From Saprospiraceae bacterium (GTDB taxonomy: Bacteria > Bacteroidota > Bacteroidia > Chitinophagales > Saprospiraceae), in assembly GCA_023299965.1 (NCBI GenBank), contig JALZVN010000145.1, positions 1-13,948 of the forward strand: a stretch of 13,948 nucleotides of DNA, written 5' to 3'. Position 1 is the stretch's first letter. Each line of letters starts with the position of its first letter. The position numbers and the translations under genes were made by a program. This document shows, piece by piece, positions 7,119-13,948 of this stretch. Below the pieces are notes generated by a model. That model was not told the DNA's origin. It made no database searches and was given only the letters and a program-made list of their open reading frames with translations.

Positions 7119-8303
7119 TCAGGATTCAGGTTTTATCTTGGTATTTTCGGTAAAGTCAACAATGCATCGTCGACCTTTTAGATCCATTTTCATAGTTCCT
7201 GGCTTTAAAAGTAGTTTGATAAAGTCGTCACCGAGAAAACTTCGTCTCCATCCTTTCATAAAACCAAATGAAGTATCCCCAAACTGAGCTTTAGAGAGTT
7301 GGCTTTTCTGGAGTATAAGGGATTGAGAGATACCCGATTCCTCACACTTTTGCTTTACTAAGATGAATAACATTTCGTTGGTTAGTGCCATCTCATCGTT
7401 AACGTCATCAATAAACTTTATATTTTGAGCAACATCTAGCTCTTCTTCTGTTGCTGCTTTGTCGAACATTTTTTTGAATGCATCCCAATTTCGCTCAATT
7501 GTTCTGTTGGAGATCGTTCTATTGTCTTTTAGTGCCTCTTTGCCTGACTTTATGTTTTTGACGATGGTAGCCAATAAGCGCTTAGGCAGAGCTTGTTCTT
7601 TGGTTTTATTCTTTTCTGCGGCAAGTTCATCTCTCCAGATGTATAGGCGCATAAGAAATACTCTTTCTCTAGTAGAAAGGTTCTTCATAAGCTTATTCTG
7701 TCTCGCCTCATGATACTTATCCCTTACATAGTACTCCTCGCTTTCTAGTCGCTCCATCTCAGTATTAGCCCATTTAGTCAGCTTCTTATCCTCAAGTTGC
7801 GCTTTAAGAGATTCATATAAATCCTTGAGATGAATAATGTCATTGATCGCGTATTGAATCTGCTTTTTACCAAGGGGTCTTTTCTCCCAATTAGTCACTG
7901 TGTAAGACTTTGAAATACTTATGCCTAATTCCTTTTTAAGCAGCTTTTGAAAGCTAACGGGGTACCTATACCCTACAAATCCTGCAGCAATCTGTGTATC
8001 GAATACATTTTTAGGAAGTATTTTATAGAGCTTGTAGAGAATATGATAGTCATTGACCCCTGCATGCGATATTACTAGAATATTCGGGTCTTCTATCATT
8101 TTCAATAAGCCAGATATCGACTCAAGTGCAAGGGTATCAATCAGATAAGAGCCGTTTATGGTTTCTATTTGGATTAAACAAAGCAGCGTGTTATATCTAT
8201 TCTCACCAACAAATTCGGTATCAAAACCCATCCATTTTATATCGGCGTTATCTTTCTGAAATTTCAATAGACTTTTTTGATTGTCTATATATACGTGACT
8301 CAT
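7119..8303 (-). CDS. rnd: RNase D-type 3'-5' exoribonuclease
   Basis: This is a predicted DEDDy-family exonuclease that trims 3' ends of tRNA precursors and other structured RNA in the cytoplasm. Residues 1-170 are the DnaQ-like exonuclease domain with all acidic ligands present: Asp28 and Glu30 (GFDTEF, Exo I), Asp85 (SHAGVNDYHIL, Exo II), and Tyr151 and Asp155 (YAINDIIHL, Exo III). Residues about 205-290 fit an HRDC helical domain, including RERVFLMRLYIWRDELAAEKNK. The rest (about 290-394) is a C-terminal extension. The length of 394 residues compares well with E. coli RNase D (about 375). The start codon is preceded by AAGAGG with no spacing, so this is not a functional Shine-Dalgarno position. 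The name rnd is by similarity; the exact substrates are not known. Confidence 0.88.
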   Translation of the reverse strand: MSHVYIDNQKSLLKFQKDNADIKWMGFDTEFVGENRYNTLLCLIQIETINGSYLIDTLALESISGLLKMIEDPNILVISHAGVNDYHILYKLYKILPKNVFDTQIAAGFVGYRYPVSFQKLLKKELGISISKSYTVTNWEKRPLGKKQIQYAINDIIHLKDLYESLKAQLEDKKLTKWANTEMERLESEEYYVRDKYHEARQNKLMKNLSTRERVFLMRLYIWRDELAAEKNKTKEQALPKRLLATIVKNIKSGKEALKDNRTISNRTIERNWDAFKKMFDKAATEEELDVAQNIKFIDDVNDEMALTNEMLFILVKQKCEESGISQSLILQKSQLSKAQFGDTSFGFMKGWRRSFLGDDFIKLLLKPGTMKMDLKGRRCIVDFTENTKIKPES

Positions 8304-8517
8304 CCTCTTAATTCTTTCTAAATCCGATCAAAAGTTATTGATCTGAATAATATGTATTGTCTTAAAAACGTATGAAAGTATGAATTATAAGCCCATAAAA
8401 GAAATAAGGCTTAGCTAATTTTATTTTTTAACAAATGTCTTTGTTATAACGTTATATTACTAAAAAAAGACATGTATTTTCGTCTTTTATTTCATTTAAA
8501 TTTAAACCTAGACCATT
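8304..8517. other. Divergent intergenic region (RNase D / AsmA)
   Basis: These 214 AT-rich bases lie between divergent genes. They contain a perfect 12-base palindrome TATAACGTTATA (8445-8456) and a 7-bp inverted repeat, AAAAGAC (8465-8471) with GTCTTTT (8482-8488), 30 bases ahead of the AsmA-like start. The sequence TATTTTCG (8475-8482) is one mismatch from the TAnnTTTG -7 consensus and could be the promoter of the AsmA-like gene. No gene is visible. Confidence 0.35.
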
Positions 8518-11500
8518 ATGCTTAAAAAGCTGATTTACTTAATATTAGGCCTAATAGTTATGCTTATTGCTGCAATAGTTTTGATACCCGTCTTATTCAA
8601 AGGAGATCTTCAAAATCTAGCTACAAAGGAAATAAATAAGAATATCAATGCAAAGTTGGCATTTGACGACATTAATGTCTCCTTAATAAAGTCGTTTCCA
8701 GATTTCTCTGTATGTCTAGAAGGCTATGATGTGCAAGGGATAGGCGAATTCGATGGTATTTCACTAGCTAAGGGCAAATCACTCTGCTTGGATGCAAATG
8801 TATGGTCCGTTATCAGCAAATCAACCAGTATAAAAGTTAAGTCTATTTCTTTGGACGAGCCCAATATCAATGTGGTTATATCCAAGTCGGGTAATGCAAA
8901 CTATGATATCGCTAAGCCTACCGAGGAAAAAGCTACTTCTAGTGAAAACCCAGCCTATAAAATAAATTTAGAAAACTACGAAATAAACAACGGAGCCTTA
9001 AGCTATATCGATAAAGCTTCAGGTTTGTATATGCACGCAGAAGAGATTGATCATGAGGGTATTGGTAATTTCACCGCCAGTATCTTTGACCTCATCACTG
9101 AGACTTCTGCAAGTAATGTCATTTTTAGTTCTGGAGGGATAAACTACTTGAGTAGAGCTAAAATGAAATTGGATGCCACATTTAATATTGATCTCGACAA
9201 ATCGAAATACACTTTAAAGGAAAATGATCTTGCTCTAAATGCGCTAAATATGAAAGCGGATGGATATGTCCAAACTGTAGGAGAGGATATCAATATGGAT
9301 TTGGTTTTTTCCACCCCTAGTAATTCCTTGAAAGAGCTTATTTCATTGGTGCCGGGTGCGTATACTAAAGATTACAACGATGTAGAAGCAACAGGTGCAG
9401 TTAGCTTTAAAGGATTTGCTAAAGGGACCTATAATGGCAAAAAAGAAAAGCTTCCTGAGTTTGCTCTTGACATTGATGTGAAAGAAGGAAAGCTAAAATA
9501 TCCAGATTTACCTTTAGGAGTCAGTGGTATAAACTCTGACATTTCTATCAACAGTCCTAGCAGCAACTTTGATGATATGGTTGTAAACATTAAGCAGCTA
9601 AACTTAAAAGTTGGAGATGAACCATTTGAAGGAAGGTTACTTTTAAAAACTCCTGTTTCTGATCCAGATATTGATACCAAAATGAAAGGCGTCATAGATC
9701 TTTCTCAATTTGCTAAAGCATTCCCAATGGAAGGCATTAAAAAAATTAGTGGCATTATAGACACCGATTTTGAGATCAAAACAAAAATGTCTACCCTCGA
9801 TAAAGGGGCTTATGCAGACGCAGACATGAAGGGCAAATTTGCGATCAGTAACATGAATTACGACATGGAAAACTATCCCCCTATCGTGATCAATCAAATG
9901 CAAGTAGACTTTATTCCTGAGTTTCTCAAGGTGAATCAGTTCGATGCTAAACTTGGCAAAAGTGATATCAAGGCAAGTGGTAAAATTGATAACTTCTTAG
10001 CTTGGTTTGCACCAGACAAAACCATGAAAGGGGACCTGGTCATTAGCGCTGATTTATTTGATGCTGATGAATGGATGTCTGACGAAAAGGAGACTATCGA
10101 ACCAACCAATACAACTACCACTGAAGCAGAGCTTGATGATGTATTTGATCGCTTTGACTTTAAATTAGACACTAAAGTGGACAGAATAAAATACGCTACT
10201 TATGACTTAAGAAACAGTGTATTAAAAGGGCATTTTACACCTAATGCCATTAGCTTTGATAATTTCCAAACGGAGATTGGAAAGAGTGATTTTAAAGGGC
10301 GAGGAAAACTAATTAACGTATTTTCTTACCTATTTGACGGAGAAGTACTTACAGGAGCTATTACACTCAATTCTGACTTTATAGATGCGAATCAATTTAT
10401 GACAGAAGACACGGGTAAAGCCACAGCTAAATCTATGGCAAACAATGAGGATTTACAGCCATTCATGGTTCCCGAAAACATTGACATTGACTTGACTGCT
10501 GATATCGGAAAACTACATTATACCGATATGGATTTGACGAAAGTTAAAGGCTTGATTGAGATCAAGGATGAAGTTATGGTAATGGATAAGGTCAACATGA
10601 AAACCCTTGGTGGCAATATGAATATCTCAGGTCTGTATAATACTAAGGATGTAGAAGAACCAAAGTTCGAACTGAAATACAGTGTGGATAGATTGAACTT
10701 TAAACAGACCTTTGAACAAATCAATACATTCAAAGCGTTGATGCCCATAGCTCAATTTTTGGATGGAGATTTTTCTACTGATTTAAGCTTCAATGGACTT
10801 CTAGGAAAGGATATGGTTCCTAATCTAAACACCTTGAATGCGGACGGTTTTATTCAAACCTTCAATGCTATTTTGAACAACTTTGACCCATTGACAAAGA
10901 TTGGAGACAAACTTAACATCAACTGGCTTAAAAAGGTCAATATTGACGATTCCAAAAACTGGTTTACCGTCAAAGATGGTAAAGTGGTTCTAGAAGAAGT
11001 AAAACATAAATTCAAGAATATAGAAATGTTAGTGGGTGGATCTCATGGATTTGATAAAGACATGGACTACTCCATCAAAGCAAAGATCCCTAAAGAACTG
11101 ATGGGTAATGGAGCCGTTTCACAAGCGACGAATAAGGGATTAGATTTTCTATCTAATGAAGCTTCAAAATTAGGTGTCAATATCGCTAATGGTGATTTTG
11201 TAAACATGCTTATCAATGTAACAGGTACCATGAAAAGTCCAAAAATAAAAATCACCCCTACTGGCGCTGAGGGGCAAACCGTCAAAGATATTGCAAAGAA
11301 TGTTGTCAATCAAGTAAAGGAAACGGTCAGAGATACGGTAACTAAAGTGGTTACCGAAGTCGTCGATGACACTAAAGAGAAAGTAGCAGCGGAGAAGGCT
11401 AGATTGGAAGCAGAAGCTGATGAAAAGATCAAAAAAATAAGAGTAGAAGCTCAAAAGCAAGTTGATAAGGCAAGGTCAGAAGCAAAGAAAAGAGCAGATC

Positions 11501-11754
11501 AAGCGCTTAAGCTTGCCTATCAACAAGCGGATAAGTTAGTTGAAAAAGCGGGCTCAAATCCTCTCAAGAAATTGGCAGCTAAGGAAGGAGCCAAATTGGC
11601 TAAAAAGAAGGCAGATGATGTCCACAAGGCTTCTTTAGCTAAAGTAAGCCAAACAACAAGCAATATCACAAAAAAGGCAGATGATGAAGCCAGCAAAGTC
11701 CGGGCAAACTATCAGAAAAGAATTGGAGATCTCGAGAAAAAGGCTGGATTGTAG
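8518..11754 (+). CDS. AsmA-like inner-membrane-anchored protein with long helical tail
   Basis: This is a 1078-residue protein. An N-terminal transmembrane helix (about 5-27, LIYLILGLIVMLIAAIVLI) anchors it, with the rest facing the periplasm. Residues about 30-915 are long stretches of AsmA-type repeating beta structure, including INLENYEINNGALSYID near 150 and many segments of the D.....KGxG/ASGKI kind. AsmA relatives (AsmA, YhdP, TamB groups) form elongated grooves that help move lipids to the outer membrane. That role is inferred here. From residue about 922 to the end the sequence changes to a Lys/Glu/Ala-rich, almost proline-free string (KVAAEKARLEAEADEKIKK and similar) predicted to be a long coiled coil. 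This tail is not part of the usual AsmA fold. The gene appears monocistronic, 102 bases ahead of parB. Confidence 0.85.
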   Translation: MLKKLIYLILGLIVMLIAAIVLIPVLFKGDLQNLATKEINKNINAKLAFDDINVSLIKSFPDFSVCLEGYDVQGIGEFDGISLAKGKSLCLDANVWSVISKSTSIKVKSISLDEPNINVVISKSGNANYDIAKPTEEKATSSENPAYKINLENYEINNGALSYIDKASGLYMHAEEIDHEGIGNFTASIFDLITETSASNVIFSSGGINYLSRAKMKLDATFNIDLDKSKYTLKENDLALNALNMKADGYVQTVGEDINMDLVFSTPSNSLKELISLVPGAYTKDYNDVEATGAVSFKGFAKGTYNGKKEKLPEFALDIDVKEGKLKYPDLPLGVSGINSDISINSPSSNFDDMVVNIKQLNLKVGDEPFEGRLLLKTPVSDPDIDTKMKGVIDLSQFAKAFPMEGIKKISGIIDTDFEIKTKMSTLDKGAYADADMKGKFAISNMNYDMENYPPIVINQMQVDFIPEFLKVNQFDAKLGKSDIKASGKIDNFLAWFAPDKTMKGDLVISADLFDADEWMSDEKETIEPTNTTTTEAELDDVFDRFDFKLDTKVDRIKYATYDLRNSVLKGHFTPNAISFDNFQTEIGKSDFKGRGKLINVFSYLFDGEVLTGAITLNSDFIDANQFMTEDTGKATAKSMANNEDLQPFMVPENIDIDLTADIGKLHYTDMDLTKVKGLIEIKDEVMVMDKVNMKTLGGNMNISGLYNTKDVEEPKFELKYSVDRLNFKQTFEQINTFKALMPIAQFLDGDFSTDLSFNGLLGKDMVPNLNTLNADGFIQTFNAILNNFDPLTKIGDKLNINWLKKVNIDDSKNWFTVKDGKVVLEEVKHKFKNIEMLVGGSHGFDKDMDYSIKAKIPKELMGNGAVSQATNKGLDFLSNEASKLGVNIANGDFVNMLINVTGTMKSPKIKITPTGAEGQTVKDIAKNVVNQVKETVRDTVTKVVTEVVDDTKEKVAAEKARLEAEADEKIKKIRVEAQKQVDKARSEAKKRADQALKLAYQQADKLVEKAGSNPLKKLAAKEGAKLAKKKADDVHKASLAKVSQTTSNITKKADDEASKVRANYQKRIGDLEKKAGL

Positions 11755-11828
11755 GTAATATTCCTCAAACGACCTGATAATGTCTAAATAAATTAAACCC
11801 AGTCGATCAATGATTCATGCCTTTTACC

Positions 11829-11836
11829 TATTTTTG
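11829..11836 (+). promoter_or_regulatory. Candidate -7 element TATTTTTG upstream of parB
   Basis: TATTTTTG matches the TAnnTTTG consensus and lies 20 bases ahead of the parB ATG, the same spacing as the candidate upstream of the barrel-protein gene. A -33 TTG is not evident. It suggests that parB and the genes behind it can be transcribed independently of the AsmA-like gene. Confidence 0.4.
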
Positions 11837-11856
11837 AGCTGGAAAAATAGACCAAT

Positions 11857-12744
11857 ATGGCAAAGGTAAAAAAGAAGGAATTAGGATTAGGTATACGTGC
11901 ACTGCTTGGGAATAATGACGCAGCTAGCAAAAAAGAGAACGAAGAAGTAGTCAAAGAACTATCCTCGACGACGACTTTGATACCTGTATCAAATATAAAA
12001 GCTAACCCAGGTCAGCCAAGAACTGACTTTGAGCCCGAAGCGCTTAATGAACTTGCTGCTTCGATAAAAGCGCATGGCATCATACAACCTATCACCCTGA
12101 GGTCGCTTGGAGAAGACTCATTTGAGATCATCAGTGGAGAGCGTAGATTTAGAGCAGCGCAATTAGCTGAGCTCACAGAGGTTCCAGCTTATGTCAGAAT
12201 AGCCAATGACCAAGAACTATTGGAGATGGCGCTGATAGAGAATATCCAGAGAGAAAACCTGAATCCATTAGAAATAGCCATTACCTACAGTCGATTAATG
12301 TCTGAATTCAAATTGACACATGAAGAGATGGCAACTAGAGTGGGTAAGAAAAGAAGTACGATTACCAATTCATTACGCATGCTAGAATTGCCGCCTAGCA
12401 TACAAACAGGGCTGAGAAAAGGGCAAATATCGGCTGGACATGCAAAAGCTATCCAAGGGCTTACAACCGTTGACCAACAATTGGACCTCTTTCATAGGAT
12501 AATCAAGGATAACTTATCCGTAAGAGAGACTGAAAAAGTAGTTAAACTCAAGAATATTAGCCCAAGCGCAAACAATGCTGGTAAGGAGTTATCCATTGAA
12601 TATCGTGATGTGCAGAGAAATTTGAGAAAACAACTCGGCTCAAAGGTAGATATCAAATTGAAAGGTCGCCATAAAGGACAAATAGTAATTCCTTTTTTAG
12701 ATGTAGATGATTTCAATCGCATCTTGGAGATAATAGAAGAATAA
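11857..12744 (+). CDS. parB: Chromosome-partitioning protein ParB
   Basis: ParB binds parS sites near the replication origin and, as a CTP-dependent clamp, spreads along DNA to organise and segregate the chromosome. At 295 residues it has a standard length. The N-terminal ELGLGIRALLG (8-18) is the peptide that stimulates the ParA ATPase. Residues about 40-135 are the CTPase domain with GERRFRA (94-100) and ENIQREN (128-134). The helix-turn-helix region (about 150-175: LTHEEMATRVGKKRSTITN) reads parS. Residues about 245-295 form the C-terminal dimerisation domain. The gene usually follows parA; here the gene upstream is AsmA-like and no parA is in the window. No parS consensus (TGTTTCACGTGAAACA) was seen. 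Only two bases separate it from the DUF5683 gene. Confidence 0.95.
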   Translation: MAKVKKKELGLGIRALLGNNDAASKKENEEVVKELSSTTTLIPVSNIKANPGQPRTDFEPEALNELAASIKAHGIIQPITLRSLGEDSFEIISGERRFRAAQLAELTEVPAYVRIANDQELLEMALIENIQRENLNPLEIAITYSRLMSEFKLTHEEMATRVGKKRSTITNSLRMLELPPSIQTGLRKGQISAGHAKAIQGLTTVDQQLDLFHRIIKDNLSVRETEKVVKLKNISPSANNAGKELSIEYRDVQRNLRKQLGSKVDIKLKGRHKGQIVIPFLDVDDFNRILEIIEE

Positions 12745-12746
12745 AA

Positions 12747-13430
12747 ATGACAATTAAGAATTGGGTACTTTTTTTATTGCTGATTACTATTTTTGGTGTT
12801 GGATCGTGTATGGCTCAAACAACAACAAGTACTCAACCAAGTAAAGTAGACAATACGGAGAGAATACTTTCGGACAGTACACAGCTCCTCCAAAAAGATA
12901 CTGTAGAAAAAGTTAGATTCAAACTCATCAAATCCATTCTAGATAAAAAATATCCAAATCCTAATCGTGCTGCAGCTATGAGTCTCATTATACCTGGTAG
13001 TGGACAGATCTACAATAAGAAATATTGGAAGCTTCCTATCGTTTATGGAGCACTAGGAGGACTTGGTTATCTTATTGTAGATAGTAGTTCAGAATACAGG
13101 TCTTTTCGAGATGCTTACACAGCAGTCATTGATGATGATCCAAATACCATCAATCCTTTTAGCACCCTTGGAGAAAGCAGCCTTTTATCCATTAGAGACA
13201 GGTTCAATAAACGAAGACAACAAGGCTATATATTTTTTGCACTGACTTGGATATTGAATTCATTGGATGCCTATGTCGATGCTCATCTAAACTCATTTGA
13301 TGTAAGTGAAGATATTAGCATGATTGTAAACCCTGTGGGGGTTCAACTAGGAGATTCGAGTGGATATGGTCTGAGCCTAAGATTTACTTATCAAGACAAT
13401 ACCCATACGCAGCCTCCATTTATTTACTAA
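12747..13430 (+). CDS. DUF5683 membrane protein
   Basis: This 227-residue protein has an N-terminal signal segment (VLFLLLITIFGVGSCMAQ, about 6-24). Cleavage could be by signal peptidase I near AQ, or it could be a lipoprotein at Cys21 (VGSC is a weak lipobox). The mature part has the DUF5683 core: NPNRAAAMSLIIPGSGQIYN (71-90), a hydrophobic helix around 98-111 and a second at about 160-172 (GYIFFALTWILN), then SLDAYVDAHL. The PGSGQIYN turn is characteristic. The domain's biochemical role is unknown. In Bacteroidota it commonly follows parB, as here, in a cluster that often continues with dapB and lepB; here the next gene is a glycosidase instead. It is translationally close to parB (2-base gap) and surely in the same operon. 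Confidence 0.85.
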   Translation: MTIKNWVLFLLLITIFGVGSCMAQTTTSTQPSKVDNTERILSDSTQLLQKDTVEKVRFKLIKSILDKKYPNPNRAAAMSLIIPGSGQIYNKKYWKLPIVYGALGGLGYLIVDSSSEYRSFRDAYTAVIDDDPNTINPFSTLGESSLLSIRDRFNKRRQQGYIFFALTWILNSLDAYVDAHLNSFDVSEDISMIVNPVGVQLGDSSGYGLSLRFTYQDNTHTQPPFIY

Positions 13431-13439
13431 ACTTAGCCA

Positions 13440-13948
13440 ATGCGATTAAAATTTCCGAAAGATTTTCTGTGGGGAACGTCTACCGCTGCTGCGCAAATAG
13501 AGACCGCCTCAGAGCACAATTGGAAAGGATTCAAATCTAAAGATGGCTATGTTTTTGACAGAACAGCAGACCATGAATTGAGGCGGGACGAAGACATAGA
13601 CATTATCACTCAGTTTGGCACAGTATACAGATGCGGAGTAGATTGGGCGCGACTACAGACCAAGCCATATGGCGAGTTCGATCCCGAAGTGATAAGGGAG
13701 TATGCTGACTTCTTCCAAAAACTAAATAACAAGGGTATTCAAATCATGTTTGTGATACATCATTTCACACACCCCTTATGGTTTGACAAAAAAAATGCGT
13801 GGTTAGACGCAGACAATATTCCTATATTTATTGATTTTGCAAAAAAATGTGTGAAGCATTTTAAGGAATATGTATTCAATTGGAACACTTTTAACGAACC
13901 CAATGTATTTTGCCTAAATGCCTACATTACGGGAAACTTTCCCCCTCA
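13440..13948 (+). CDS. Glycoside hydrolase family 1 (beta-glycosidase), N-terminal part
   Basis: An open frame begins at ATG 13440 and leaves the window after 169 codons, so the C-terminal part, including the nucleophile motif, is not visible. GH1 retaining beta-glycosidases release terminal beta-linked glucose, galactose or related sugars. The N-terminal signature FPKDFLWGTSTAAAQIE (5-21) includes Gln19. VDWARLQTK (67-75) replaces the usual S-x-x-W-x-R-I-x-P block. HHFTHPLWF (107-115) and NTFNEPN (149-155) follow, with Glu153 as the acid/base and Asn152 next to it. No signal peptide is present, so it is cytoplasmic. The start lies 9 bases after the DUF5683 stop, which makes a third gene of the parB unit. 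The substrate is not predictable, and a 6-phospho-beta-glycosidase cannot be excluded. Confidence 0.85.
   Translation, partial: MRLKFPKDFLWGTSTAAAQIETASEHNWKGFKSKDGYVFDRTADHELRRDEDIDIITQFGTVYRCGVDWARLQTKPYGEFDPEVIREYADFFQKLNNKGIQIMFVIHHFTHPLWFDKKNAWLDADNIPIFIDFAKKCVKHFKEYVFNWNTFNEPNVFCLNAYITGNFPP

Noticed and set aside
5356..8303. Possible defence system among the oxygenase, barrel protein and RNase D genes
   Set aside because: RNase D is a complete housekeeping-type enzyme, and no nuclease-toxin, helicase, reverse transcriptase or CRISPR component is present.
8465..8488. 7-bp inverted repeat AAAAGAC / GTCTTTT ahead of the AsmA-like gene as a terminator
   Set aside because: The stem is short, the 10-base loop is long, and no + strand gene ends just upstream. 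It more likely overlaps the promoter region.
9429..11460. Several minus-strand open frames inside the AsmA-like gene
   Set aside because: They are short, lack domains, and lie wholly opposite a strong coding region.
11755..11856. parS site near parB
   Set aside because: I looked for TGTTTCACGTGAAACA and close variants here and through the window and found none.

Overview
The window is AT-rich chromosomal DNA from a member of the Bacteroidota. The evidence is an OmpA-family protein built from thrombospondin type-3 (TSP3) repeats, a DUF5683 gene directly behind parB, a large AsmA-like protein, candidate promoters with the TAnnTTTG -7 element of this phylum, and few Shine-Dalgarno sequences. 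A marine or environmental lineage such as the Saprospirales would fit, but nothing here fixes the genus.

Layout, left to right. At 1-288 there is no clear gene; it holds an intrinsic terminator for the leftward OmpA-type gene at 289-1908. Two rightward genes follow: a thiol protein with a C-x-x-C motif (2151-2681) and a von Willebrand factor A (VWA) protein of the COG4867 type (2785-3885). The VWA gene converges on hemH (ferrochelatase, 4018-5055, leftward), with a strong hairpin terminator between them. Next is a short segment of about 60% G+C (roughly 5191-5330) with several inverted repeats. It does not resemble the surrounding DNA and looks like an interspersed repeat. Three leftward genes then run in series: a phytanoyl-CoA dioxygenase-like oxygenase (5356-6315), a secreted or outer-membrane beta-barrel protein 21 bases upstream of it (6337-7029), and an RNase D-type 3'-5' exonuclease (7119-8303). 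A divergent intergenic region leads to a rightward block: an AsmA-like protein of 1078 residues (8518-11754), parB (11857-12744), a DUF5683 protein (12747-13430) and the start of a family 1 glycoside hydrolase (13440 to the window edge).

How the genes relate. Most are housekeeping or envelope functions: cell-envelope structure (OmpA, barrel protein, AsmA), heme synthesis (hemH), RNA processing (RNase D), chromosome segregation (parB) and redox handling (the thiol protein). Two groups look co-transcribed: barrel protein with PhyH-like oxygenase, and parB with DUF5683 and GH1 (gaps of 2 and 9 bases). I did not find a convincing new defence or mobile system. The most unusual items are the GC-rich structured element beside hemH, the long charged helical tail on the AsmA protein, the parB locus without parA but with a GH1 gene, and a perfect 20-base palindrome between the RNase D and barrel-protein genes.
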